NCBI GenBank assembly: GCA_012964825.1
Contig: DTTI01000040.1
Coordinates: forward strand, 46,480 to 94,607
Direction of reading: 5' to 3'
DNA length: 48,128 nucleotides
Source: Candidatus Neomarinimicrobiota bacterium
GTDB lineage: Bacteria; Fidelibacterota; Marinisomatia; Marinisomatales; S15-B10
Part shown: piece after piece, positions 25,783-33,646 of the stretch
Position numbering within the stretch: the first letter of the stretch is position 1
Layout: every line of letters begins with the position of its first letter
The notes under the pieces: model-generated
Told to the model about the DNA's origin: nothing
What the model saw: only the letters and a program-made list of their open reading frames with translations
Databases searched by the model: none
Translations under genes and position numbers: made by a program

Positions 25783-26886
25783 TTATTTTTTTGATTCGGC
25801 CGTATAGAAAAATCCTAGATGACGCTTGAATTCTTCCGGAAGCTCAGGCAGCTCGGATCTTGGAATGAGAAAGGATGAGAGGTTTGCCAAGTCGCCGAAG
25901 ACCTTGTATTTTTCAGCTGCTTCTCTAAGATAGCGGTACCCCGAAGAGCCTCCGGTACCAATCTTTCGGCCAATCATCCGCTGTACCATAAGTATATGGC
26001 GGTAACGCCATGAAGTGAGCAGTTCATCTATATCGATGAGAGCGGTCAGCAGCCTAAAAGGAAGGTGAAAGATGGGCTCATCTCGGTGCAAAAAGATCAT
26101 AAGGCTACCATGAAGTGCTTTGTGTGACAGTCTCAACTGGCCTGCTTCCATCAACTCTGTGTGTTTTTCTTTACTGAAAATTGCCTCAAAGTGTTTGTTC
26201 GTTGTTTTGAGATTCACGATCTCTTCATTTTGCATCTCATCCGTGAGTGTAGTATTATTCTTTATCTTTTCAAGTTCGTTACCCAGCATCTTTTTTACTG
26301 CTAATCGATACTCTTTCCAAAAATCAAACCCTTCGAACTTGAGGAAGGGTGTCCGGGCCAACCACTGATCCAAAAGCTGGAAGAGTGAATCTTCCTCTTC
26401 AGATTCCCTGATGGCGCCACTGTCTTTCTCAGAGGCCCCACTGTAGTAACCATCTTTGGTGAAAGCGAGTCGCTGACTCTGTTCCAGTCCCAACTTATTT
26501 TCAATGAGTCTGAACTGCACACTCTGGAACCCGGAGGAAGGGTGAAGCTTATCCCTAAAATCAAGGAAGTCGAGAGGTGTCATTGTTTCGAGGACGCCCA
26601 CCTGTTCAATGAGTATGCTCTGAATTTTTGTAATACGCTCCAGCCTGGCAGTGGCTTTTCCTATATGAGACTCATCAATGTAGTCTTCCATAAAAAGGGA
26701 GCGGACGGAGTCAAGTTCATTGATGATCTCTTTAAACCAAAGTTCATAAACCTGATGGACAATAATGAAGAGCATTTCATCGTGCGCCGGCGATTCAGAA
26801 TCGGCGGTGACTGGGTTTTGACTGGTAAGAAGCCGGCCCAGTTCCAAGTACGAGGCGTAAGAAAGTTCGTTAGCGTGGTCTGTCAT
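25783..26886 (-). CDS. kynA: Tryptophan 2,3-dioxygenase
   Basis: A haem enzyme cleaving the indole ring of L-tryptophan to N-formylkynurenine; the committed step and first gene of the operon. The 367-aa protein has an N-terminal block SPAHDEMLFIIVHQVYELWF with the distal His (H44). It continues with FRDKLHPSSGFQSVQFRLIE and the haem-ligating His in WRYRHILMVQRMIG (H297), then GTGGSSGYRYLREA with the substrate-binding Thr (T311). It is longer than the about 280-300 aa Xanthomonas-type enzyme, nearer the eukaryote-like form, and carries an extra helical segment around residues 150-250. A promoter lies immediately upstream. Confidence 0.97.
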   Translation of the reverse strand: MTDHANELSYASYLELGRLLTSQNPVTADSESPAHDEMLFIIVHQVYELWFKEIINELDSVRSLFMEDYIDESHIGKATARLERITKIQSILIEQVGVLETMTPLDFLDFRDKLHPSSGFQSVQFRLIENKLGLEQSQRLAFTKDGYYSGASEKDSGAIRESEEEDSLFQLLDQWLARTPFLKFEGFDFWKEYRLAVKKMLGNELEKIKNNTTLTDEMQNEEIVNLKTTNKHFEAIFSKEKHTELMEAGQLRLSHKALHGSLMIFLHRDEPIFHLPFRLLTALIDIDELLTSWRYRHILMVQRMIGRKIGTGGSSGYRYLREAAEKYKVFGDLANLSSFLIPRSELPELPEEFKRHLGFFYTAESKK

Positions 26887-26905
26887 AAGTATAGAAGTAA
26901 CCCTG

Positions 26906-26934
26906 AGAATATAAATATACAGTCACCGTTTCAA
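26906..26934 (-). promoter_or_regulatory. Sigma70-like promoter of the kynurenine operon
   Basis: On the minus strand TTGAAA (plus-strand 26929-26934) is followed after exactly 17 bases by TATTCT (26906-26911), 4 of 6 matches to the -10 consensus. The -10 box ends 19 bases before the kynA ATG, leaving a very short leader. No experimental support; it is the best-scoring pair by eye in the 127-base divergent gap. Confidence 0.5.
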
Positions 26935-26942
26935 GACGGAAA

Positions 26943-26971
26943 GAGGAAAGAGTCTTGCTCACTCTTTTCTC
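26943..26971. promoter_or_regulatory. Long imperfect palindrome between kynA and phosphatase genes
   Basis: GAGGAAAGAGT (26943-26953) and ACTCTTTTCTC (26961-26971) form an 11-bp inverted repeat with one mismatch (a G-T position) and a 7-base spacer. It sits just upstream of the kynA -35 box and 42 bases before the divergent phosphatase start. No T-tract follows on either strand, so an operator for a dimeric regulator is more likely than a terminator. Confidence 0.5.
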
Positions 26972-27013
26972 ATTCGCAGTTGAGGGTAGTAAGCTATAGA
27001 TTCAACTCTTTAA

Positions 27014-28654
27014 ATGGTAAACAAGTCACAGATAATAGTAAAGGGACTGTCATTTTTTTTCTTTGGCACGTTTCTGAATACCGCACCCAACACCCAACCG
27101 AAGCTCGTTGTTGTTATTTCGGTTGATCAAATGAGAGAGGATTTTTTTGATCGTTTTGGTGATTTATTTACTGGGGGTTTAAAATACTTGTTGGAGGAAG
27201 GGGTTTATTTCTCTGAAGCTTTCCACGATCATGCTGTCTCTGTCACAGGACCTGGTCATTTTTCAATAGGATCTGGCCGGTACCCTGGCCCTGTTGGTAT
27301 TTTATCCAATGATTGGTATGATCGGCAAACTGGATCCTATAATTATTGTGTTCAAGACAATGAAGCCACGGGTTTGGGTACGGATTATCAGAATATTAGT
27401 TATAGGAATATTAATGCTACCGCTCTGGGCGACTGGATCAAACATAAAACTCCCAACTCAAAAGTTTATTCAATTTCTTCTAAAGACAGGTCCGCTGTTT
27501 TTATGGGAGGTAAAAAGCCAACCGGTGTTTTCTGGTTGGATAATAGAACGGGGCAATACATAACTACCGATTACTACATGAAGCGCTATCCCAGATGGTT
27601 GAAAAAATTCAACCGGTCCAAGCCTCTTGACAAATATTTTGGTACTGAATGGAAACGTTCAATTAACGACTTGTCACAGTATGACATGCGTTGCCGTAAA
27701 GACAATTACCCTGGAGAGGAAATGTCAAAGAAATTTAATGGAAGAACTTTTCCACACACTTTACAGAAGCCTGATAAAGGAAGAGAGCCCATTTACGAAG
27801 ATTTATGGAATTTCCCATTTTTAGACGAAGTATTACTTGATTTAGCAAAAGTTATTATTGATAAAGAATCCTTAGGTGAAGATAGTTCAACAGATTTGCT
27901 GAACATAGGTCTCTCCATGAGTGATGCCGTAGGGCATAGCTTTGGTCCTCATAGTCAGGAGGTCATGGAAATGTTTATGATGTTGGACGCCTACCTGGAG
28001 GAGTTTTTTAATTTTTTAGATAGAAATATTGGAATGGAACATGTTCTCGTGGCCCTTACTTCAGATCACGGTTCAGGGTATCTTCCTGAATACGCAAAGG
28101 AACTTGGTCTTGGAGGAGGGCGCTATGGAAATAACTGGAAAAAAGAATTACTAGAGTTGAATCATGAATTATCCCGGGAGTTTGGAGAGGGTAGTTACAT
28201 AGAAGCTTTTTCAGCTGGAGCCATCTTCTATAGTCATCATCTAATGAGAGCGAAAGGGTTGTCACGCAAGGATATTGATTCCGTTGTCATTCCCTATATA
28301 GAGAAACTGGATATGGTGGACGGTGTTATTATTCGTTCAAAGCTGGAATCGGGAGATAATTTGACTGATTTGGAGCGGCTCTATAAAAATAGTTTTCATC
28401 CGGATAAGAGTGGGGACCTTCATGTAATACCAAAACCTCACTGGATCTCGAAAACTTCCTCTGGCGCTAGCCATGGCTCCCCCTACGAGTGGGATAGACA
28501 TGTCCCTATGGTATTTGCAGGTTGCAATCTGAAACCAGCCCTGGTAGAAGAAAAAGTCAGAACTGTTGATTTTGCTCCAACCATTGGCAGATTACTGAAT
28601 CTGGAAATTCCAGGAGACGTGGACGGTAAACCACTAAACCTCGTAAGGGATTAA
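27014..28654 (+). CDS. PafA-type alkaline phosphatase/phosphodiesterase-superfamily protein
   Basis: A 546-aa enzyme of the alkaline phosphatase superfamily, with the residue set of FCB PafA phosphatases. D38 lies in VVVISVDQMRED, the nucleophile T78 in SVTGPGHFSIGSG, N99 in LSNDWYDR, and the monoesterase-type Lys-x-Arg pair is K157/R159 (SSKDRSAV). The metal ligands come later in SMSDAVGHSFGPHS, TSDHGSG and GASHGSPYEWDRH. The N-terminus is a weak signal peptide (hydrophobic about 9-22), fitting a periplasmic phosphomonoesterase that frees phosphate from organic compounds. The gene is visibly richer in A and T than its neighbours, suggesting acquisition from elsewhere or different selection. 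Divergent from the kynurenine operon. Confidence 0.87.
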   Translation: MVNKSQIIVKGLSFFFFGTFLNTAPNTQPKLVVVISVDQMREDFFDRFGDLFTGGLKYLLEEGVYFSEAFHDHAVSVTGPGHFSIGSGRYPGPVGILSNDWYDRQTGSYNYCVQDNEATGLGTDYQNISYRNINATALGDWIKHKTPNSKVYSISSKDRSAVFMGGKKPTGVFWLDNRTGQYITTDYYMKRYPRWLKKFNRSKPLDKYFGTEWKRSINDLSQYDMRCRKDNYPGEEMSKKFNGRTFPHTLQKPDKGREPIYEDLWNFPFLDEVLLDLAKVIIDKESLGEDSSTDLLNIGLSMSDAVGHSFGPHSQEVMEMFMMLDAYLEEFFNFLDRNIGMEHVLVALTSDHGSGYLPEYAKELGLGGGRYGNNWKKELLELNHELSREFGEGSYIEAFSAGAIFYSHHLMRAKGLSRKDIDSVVIPYIEKLDMVDGVIIRSKLESGDNLTDLERLYKNSFHPDKSGDLHVIPKPHWISKTSSGASHGSPYEWDRHVPMVFAGCNLKPALVEEKVRTVDFAPTIGRLLNLEIPGDVDGKPLNLVRD

Positions 28655-28689
28655 ATTATGTTATTATTGATTTTTCTGGGGGAAATAGT

Positions 28690-28772
28690 GCCCGGAACAG
28701 GAATTGAACCTGCACTCCCTTGCGAGAACATGGTCCTGAACCATGCGCGTCTACCAGTTCCGCCATCCGGGC
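28690..28772 (-). tRNA. tRNA-Leu(CAG)
   Basis: The minus strand folds as an 83-nt class II tRNA without an encoded CCA. A 7-bp acceptor pairs GCCCGGA with TCCGGGC. The D arm lies around GCGGAACTGGTAGACGC, the anticodon stem pairs CATGG with CCATG around the loop TTCAGGA (anticodon CAG), a long variable arm follows, and the T arm has loop TTCAATT. It lies alone, antisense between the phosphatase gene and smpB; the 99 bases between it and smpB must hold its promoter. Confidence 0.96.
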
Positions 28773-28871
28773 TTCAAAAAGCGCCACGAAATTAGGTTGT
28801 TGCTCCTCACCGTTCAAGGATAAACCTTGTACTCTGCTGGGCAAGAAATCTAAATTAGTTTGCCACACAGT

Positions 28872-29336
28872 ATGCCAGATGAATTCACAGCCGTCACCAA
28901 AAACAGAAAGGCTTTTCATGACTACGAAATCTTTGAGAAGTTTGAAGCCGGAATGGAGCTTTTGGGTTCAGAGGTCAAAAGTCTCAGAGAAGGTAAGATT
29001 AACCTGCGAGACACTTATGCCCTCATTCGAGATAACGAAGTTTTTCTTGTGGGGATGCATATCGGTCAATACTCTCACACTGGTTATTTAGGTCATGAGC
29101 CATACAGGGACCGGCGTCTACTCTTGCATAAGCAGGAGATCAGGAAGCTGATTCGGAAGGTAAACGTAAAAGGTATGACAATCATTCCGCTGAGGATATA
29201 TTTTAAGAATGGATGGGCTAAAGCTGAGATTGGGCTTGCTAAAAGCAAAAAGACTTATCAAAAGAAAAGAGTCATCGCCGAACGCGACCGTGCCAGAGAT
29301 CTAGATCGTGAACTGAAAGATAGAAAGAGAAGCTGA
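28872..29336 (+). CDS. smpB: SsrA-binding protein SmpB
   Basis: A small basic RNA-binding protein that brings tmRNA to stalled ribosomes. Its 154 aa include NRKAFHDYEIFEKFEAGMEL, then GSEVKSLREGKINLRDTYA (the tmRNA-binding face), LLLHKQEIRKL and a Lys/Arg-rich C-terminal tail (KKTYQKKR, RDLDRELKDRKRS) that enters the mRNA channel. ATG 28872 is used because it gives the normal N-terminus; TTG 28860 would add four residues. The stop shares one base with the tyrS start. The tmRNA gene itself is not in this window. Confidence 0.95.
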   Translation: MPDEFTAVTKNRKAFHDYEIFEKFEAGMELLGSEVKSLREGKINLRDTYALIRDNEVFLVGMHIGQYSHTGYLGHEPYRDRRLLLHKQEIRKLIRKVNVKGMTIIPLRIYFKNGWAKAEIGLAKSKKTYQKKRVIAERDRARDLDRELKDRKRS

Positions 29337-30550
29337 TGTCAAAATTTCCGCCAGTCAACGAACAAATGGATCTCATCCGCCGGGGAGTAGAAGAGATCAT
29401 TTCTGAAGATGAATTGGTGAAAAAACTTGAGATTGCGGAGAAATCCAGTGAACCTCTTGTCATCAAGTTGGGGTGTGATCCTAGTCGTCCGGACCTTCAT
29501 ATCGGGCATGCGGTGGTATTGCGTAAGCTTCGCCATTTTCAGGATCTTGGGCACCAGTCCGTATTGGTTGTTGGCGATTTCACAGCTCTCATCGGCGACC
29601 CTTCCGAGCAGAACAAAACGCGTCCACAGTTGACGATTGAACAGGTGAATGAATTTTCGGAAACTTACGTCCAACAGGCTGAGCTTATCCTCGATTTAAA
29701 GACACTAAAAATTGTTCGCAACGGCGACTGGCTTGGTATCATGAACTTCCACAATGTCATTAATTTGGCCAGTCATTATACAGTGGCACGGATGCTGGAG
29801 CGGGACGATTTTGAAAAGAGATACCAGAGCGAGACACCTATCTTCATCCATGAGTTTCTTTATCCTTTGGCGCAAGCTATGGATTCCGTGGAACTAAAGG
29901 CCGATGTTGAGCTGGGAGGTACGGATCAGAAATTCAATCTTCTGGTGGGACGTGATTTGCAGAAAGATCACGGTCAAGTGCCGCAAGTCGTTATAACAAC
30001 ACCACTTCTTGAAGGGACTGACGGTATCCAGAAAATGTCAAAGTCTTATGATAATTACATCGGTATAACAGATTCTCCATCGGAGATATACGGCCGAACA
30101 ATGTCCATCTCAGACGATCTGATTCTCCGTTACTTTGAGTTTGCCACAGATGTCGATTCAGTAATGCTCAAAGATGTTCAGAATAAGCTGTCTGACGGAA
30201 AGACGAATCCCCGTGATCTCAAGCGGCAGCTTTCACGTGAAATTGTTTCACTTTACCACGGTGAAGAATCGGCGTTGGAAGCTGAGGCGGAGTTTGATAG
30301 GATTTTTATTGAATCGGACGTGCCGGATGAAATGGATGAATGGACCGCTGGAGCCGTGGAGGTTTTGATCTTGTCAATGATGTGTGACTCCGGGTTGGTC
30401 TCTTCCAAACGGGAAGCACGGCGCCTTATTGAACAGGGCGCTGTGACAATTGACGGGGAAAAAGTTTCAGATATTACCACGAATGTTAACGTTTCTTCGT
30501 CTGTAGTACTCAAGGTGGGAAAGCGCAGGTTTATCCGCGTTACGGCCTGA
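29336..30550 (+). CDS. tyrS: Tyrosyl-tRNA synthetase
   Basis: A class I synthetase attaching tyrosine to tRNA-Tyr. The 404-aa protein has the HIGH motif at residues 55-58 (PDLHIGHAVV) and the KMSKS motif at 233-237. It also has the tyrosine-pocket GGTDQKFNLL, the dimer-side helices, and a C-terminal S4 RNA-binding domain (about 340-400: SKREARRLIEQGAVTIDG). The KMSKS form with KLGCDPSRPDLHIGH places it in the TyrZ-like rather than the TyrS (KFGKT) group. ATG overlaps the smpB stop by one base, so the two translation genes are coupled. Confidence 0.96.
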   Translation: MSKFPPVNEQMDLIRRGVEEIISEDELVKKLEIAEKSSEPLVIKLGCDPSRPDLHIGHAVVLRKLRHFQDLGHQSVLVVGDFTALIGDPSEQNKTRPQLTIEQVNEFSETYVQQAELILDLKTLKIVRNGDWLGIMNFHNVINLASHYTVARMLERDDFEKRYQSETPIFIHEFLYPLAQAMDSVELKADVELGGTDQKFNLLVGRDLQKDHGQVPQVVITTPLLEGTDGIQKMSKSYDNYIGITDSPSEIYGRTMSISDDLILRYFEFATDVDSVMLKDVQNKLSDGKTNPRDLKRQLSREIVSLYHGEESALEAEAEFDRIFIESDVPDEMDEWTAGAVEVLILSMMCDSGLVSSKREARRLIEQGAVTIDGEKVSDITTNVNVSSSVVLKVGKRRFIRVTA

Positions 30551-30668
30551 AGTTTCGTTTTTTTCTATCTTTTAACTGAAAAATCCCACATCCTCGTTTT
30601 GCCGATTAAGAGGTCAAAGGTAAATTTGACTATTGAAAATCTGATTAACTTAGTTATTGGAGGGCATA

Positions 30669-31001
30669 ATGGCTCTAAATGTTGTTGAGTTTACTGATGA
30701 TGGGTTTGATTCTGATGTGCTGGCATCGGATACTCCTGTACTGGTTGATTTTTGGGCCGAATGGTGCGGACCTTGCAGAATGATCGGGCCTATTGTTGAA
30801 GAAATCGCTAATGAATACGCTGGCCGTATAAAGGTTGGCAAGATGAATGTTGATCTCAATCCGGTTGTTCCGCCTCAGTTCGGCATAAGGAGTATTCCCA
30901 GCCTTCTGATTTTCAAGGATGGCGCAGTGTCAGATCAAATTGTAGGTGCTGTGCCTAAGAAAAATATCACTGAAGTGCTGGATAAAGTTCTGGCGAATTA
31001 G
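30669..31001 (+). CDS. trxA: Thioredoxin
   Basis: A 110-aa thioredoxin with the redox motif WCGPC (C33 and C36), the cis-proline loop SIPSLLIF, and the buried-Asp strand VLVDFWAEW. Reduces protein disulfides in the cytoplasm using electrons from TrxB, encoded directly downstream. ATG 30669 is chosen because a Shine-Dalgarno (ggaggg) sits 6 bases before it; the frame is open to 30657. Its stop overlaps the trxB GTG by one base. The 118-base gap before it probably contains the promoter, but no strong pair is visible. Confidence 0.97.
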   Translation: MALNVVEFTDDGFDSDVLASDTPVLVDFWAEWCGPCRMIGPIVEEIANEYAGRIKVGKMNVDLNPVVPPQFGIRSIPSLLIFKDGAVSDQIVGAVPKKNITEVLDKVLAN

Positions 31002-31927
31002 TGACTCATAAGGTTATCATCATTGGTTCTGGTCCAGCTGGTTTGACGGCTGCCATTTACTGTGCTCGGGCAAATCTGAAACCGATCGTTTTTGAAGGTA
31101 GTCAGCCCGGCGGACAGTTGACGATTACAACAGATGTGGAAAACTATCCCGGTTTTCCCGATGGTGTGATGGGGCCGGAACTGATGGATATGTTCCGAAA
31201 CCAGGCCTGTCGATTCGGCGCTTCTTGCTATTTCAAGGAAGTGAAAAAAGTCGATTTATCCGGCACGCCGTTTAAAGTATGGGTAGGAGATGATCTTTTT
31301 GAAAGTGAATCGGTTATAATTTCTACCGGTGCATCCGCCCGGCTCCTTGGCATCGATTCTGAATCGAAGCTCATGGGGCACGGCGTATCAGCTTGTGCAA
31401 CTTGTGATGGTTTTTTCTTTCAGGAAAAACATGTTGTTGTTGTGGGTGGCGGTGACTCCGCCATGGAAGAGGCACTTTTCCTCACAAAATTTGCCAGCAA
31501 AGTGTCCGTTGTCCACAGACGTGATGAGTTGAGAGCATCCAAGATTATGCGGGACCGTGCCACGGAAAATCCGAAGATCGAATTTGTTTGGAATACCGTT
31601 CTTGAAGAGATTCACGGGAGTGAAGATGACGGAGTAAGCGGTGTAACATTGAAAGACACCGTAACCGGGGAGGCGAGAAATTTTTCCTGTGAAGGCGTTT
31701 TCCTTGCCATCGGTCACACTCCTAACACTTCTCTTTTTTCAGATCAGTTGCAGACCGATGATAATGGTTATTTAGTAACCAAGAACGGTTCTTCACATAC
31801 CTCCACCGATGGTGTTTTTGCAGCGGGCGATGTTCAGGATCATGTTTATCGTCAAGCGGTGACCGCCGCAGGTACCGGATGCATGGCCGCCATCGATGCC
31901 GAGAGATTCCTCGAATCTCAGCATTAA
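31001..31927 (+). CDS. trxB: Thioredoxin reductase
   Basis: An NADPH-dependent flavoenzyme that re-reduces TrxA. The 308-aa protein has the FAD loop [18 protein letters not shown] (about 6-23) and the [16 protein letters not shown] segment. The active-site disulfide is C132-x-x-C135 (ACATCDGFF), the NADPH loop [16 protein letters not shown], and the FAD-binding C-terminal [22 protein letters not shown] typical low-molecular-weight bacterial TrxR with no selenocysteine. The GTG start lies within the trxA stop (TAGTG), so the pair is translated together. Confidence 0.97.
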   Translation: MTHKVIIIGSGPAGLTAAIYCARANLKPIVFEGSQPGGQLTITTDVENYPGFPDGVMGPELMDMFRNQACRFGASCYFKEVKKVDLSGTPFKVWVGDDLFESESVIISTGASARLLGIDSESKLMGHGVSACATCDGFFFQEKHVVVVGGGDSAMEEALFLTKFASKVSVVHRRDELRASKIMRDRATENPKIEFVWNTVLEEIHGSEDDGVSGVTLKDTVTGEARNFSCEGVFLAIGHTPNTSLFSDQLQTDDNGYLVTKNGSSHTSTDGVFAAGDVQDHVYRQAVTAAGTGCMAAIDAERFLESQH

Positions 31928-32000
31928 CCTCCTACTGGGAACAGATTATCTTTTTTCCGAGCGTGAAAGTAATCGCGTGTTTTAATGAAAGGAGCGTGAC

Positions 32001-32693
32001 ATGAATAGAATTCAGATACCGATTTTCGAACTAAAAAATATCAGTATTAGTTATGGTGACAAAACTGCTTTGAAAATTGGGAACTTCAAGTTTCACCGCG
32101 GTACAGTTTACGGAATAACAGGACCGATGGGATCAGGTAAATCGATCTTTCTCAATATGCTCGGAGGAAGGCTCGATCCTGCTGATGGTGAACTGCTTTA
32201 CGAGAGCCAACCTTACAAAAAAAACTGGCGTAGGAAAATCAAAGTACCTGAAGAAATTTTATTTGTCGATGTCACTGATGTTTATTCGGCGGGCACCGTG
32301 AATCAGTTTCTCACCTCTCGCTTTCAGGATCGCTCCAAGCAGGTGAAGAAACAGTATTACTCCAGCAACAATAGCGCCAACGAATGGGAGACGTCTATTT
32401 CTTCACTTTCGGGGGGACAATTGCAAAGGCTACACTTGGTGACTGCCATTGAATCTGATCCAAAAGTGCTGATCATCGATGACTACGGTGTCAACTTTGA
32501 TTACAGCACGTTGAGAGAGTTCAATAAAAAGCTCAATCATACAGCACGTGCCAGAGGCGTAACAGTGATCCTTTCCAACAGTCGCGCGAAGGATATCAGT
32601 GATGCGGTGAGCGTGTTGCTATCACTTGATAATGGGCACCTTGCAAAGGTAAGGTCTTTCAAAAAGCCGGGACAGCGTTCCTCAAGACGTTGA
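32001..32693 (+). CDS. Orphan ABC-type ATPase with substituted catalytic residues
   Basis: A 230-aa soluble ABC nucleotide-binding domain without a permease gene nearby. Walker A is intact (GPMGSGKS, residues 41-48), as is the signature LSGGQLQR (136-143). The Walker B Asp (D160) is followed by Asp161 instead of the catalytic Glu, the switch His is Asn193 (ILSNSR), and the Q-loop Gln appears to be absent (LFVDVTD). It can probably bind ATP but may hydrolyse it slowly, more like a regulatory or scaffold ATPase. Strong Shine-Dalgarno aaaggag. Its stop overlaps the next gene's TTG (TTGA). Confidence 0.8.
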   Translation: MNRIQIPIFELKNISISYGDKTALKIGNFKFHRGTVYGITGPMGSGKSIFLNMLGGRLDPADGELLYESQPYKKNWRRKIKVPEEILFVDVTDVYSAGTVNQFLTSRFQDRSKQVKKQYYSSNNSANEWETSISSLSGGQLQRLHLVTAIESDPKVLIIDDYGVNFDYSTLREFNKKLNHTARARGVTVILSNSRAKDISDAVSVLLSLDNGHLAKVRSFKKPGQRSSRR

Positions 32694-33646
32694 CACCTAC
32701 CGGCTTTATCACTAGTCCGGTTTTCCTGGATCACGAAACTGGCTCGTTGCATCCAGAGTCACCTGAAAGATTGAAGTCTATTACAGCACGTTTAGAGAAA
32801 TCTAAAATTACGGAACATCTAATATTCATCGAACCAAGACAGGCCCATCGAGAGGAACTGGAACTTGTCCATTCCAGAGGCTATATTGACAGCATAAAGT
32901 CAAAATGCGAGAATAATGTAACAGTCCTTGATGGTGGAGATACTGTCGTCTCTCACTCGTCTTATTCAGTGGCTCTTCAGGCTGCTGGTGGAGTGGTCCG
33001 TGCTGTGGAGATGATATTCAGTGGAGAAATCTCAAATGCTTTCTGTTCTATACGTCCTCCTGGACACCATGCAGAAGTGGACACCGCTATGGGGTTTTGC
33101 CTATTCAACAATGCTGCTGTGGCCGCGAAAATGATACAGAAAACCCAGGGTGCCGAGCGTGTCTTGATCCTTGACTGGGATGTCCACCACGGCAACGGCA
33201 CGCAACACATTTTTGAATCTGACCCAACAGTCCATTATATCAGCCTCCATCAGCATCCTTTCTATCCGGGGACCGGAACAAGTGATGAGACGGGAAAAGG
33301 TGATGGGCTTGGTACCACCACAAATTTCCCGCTCAGCGCTGGCAGCGGGGATGAGGTCTATCGGGATATATTTAACAACGTTTTACCTGATATTGTTGTG
33401 GCGTTCAAACCCGACTTCATAATATTATCTGCAGGATTTGATGCGCACATCCGAGATCCACTTGCCAATATGAATGTTTCCACAGAATGCTTTACAGAGA
33501 TGACAGGGGTGATGTCCGCACTTGCCTCTGAACTGTGCGATGATAGACTGCTCTCACTCCTCGAAGGGGGCTATGATTTGAAAGGACTTGCTGACTCTGT
33601 GGAGGCTCACCTGGAAAAATTGACGGAGGCCGTACCTCGTGCCTGA
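32690..33646 (+). CDS. Histone deacetylase-like amidohydrolase (AcuC/HDAC superfamily)
   Basis: A 318-aa zinc deacetylase of the arginase/HDAC fold. The tandem catalytic His pair H126-H127 (RPPGHHAE), and the zinc ligands D164 and H166 (DWDVHHGNGT) and D251 (SAGFDAH) are all present, so it should be active. Bacterial members remove acetyl groups from acetyl-lysine proteins, acetylpolyamines or similar amides; AcuC acts on acetyl-CoA synthetase. The N-terminal HPESPERLKSI and C-terminal LEGGYDL are typical. TTG start in a TTGA overlap with the ABC ATPase; end overlaps gpmI by 8 bases. Confidence 0.9.
   Translation: MTPTGFITSPVFLDHETGSLHPESPERLKSITARLEKSKITEHLIFIEPRQAHREELELVHSRGYIDSIKSKCENNVTVLDGGDTVVSHSSYSVALQAAGGVVRAVEMIFSGEISNAFCSIRPPGHHAEVDTAMGFCLFNNAAVAAKMIQKTQGAERVLILDWDVHHGNGTQHIFESDPTVHYISLHQHPFYPGTGTSDETGKGDGLGTTTNFPLSAGSGDEVYRDIFNNVLPDIVVAFKPDFIILSAGFDAHIRDPLANMNVSTECFTEMTGVMSALASELCDDRLLSLLEGGYDLKGLADSVEAHLEKLTEAVPRA

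Noticed and set aside
26542-27126. A 194-codon plus-strand frame across the start of kynA and the divergent gap
   Set aside because: It runs antisense through well-conserved kynA and into the phosphatase start in another frame; no motif or ribosome-binding site.
28690-28772. Integration site for a mobile element at the tRNA gene
   Set aside because: No integrase, no direct repeat of the tRNA end and continuous housekeeping genes on both sides.
28655-28872. tmRNA gene next to smpB
   Set aside because: The only RNA gene in the gap is tRNA-Leu; no tmRNA-like acceptor or tag reading frame is visible.
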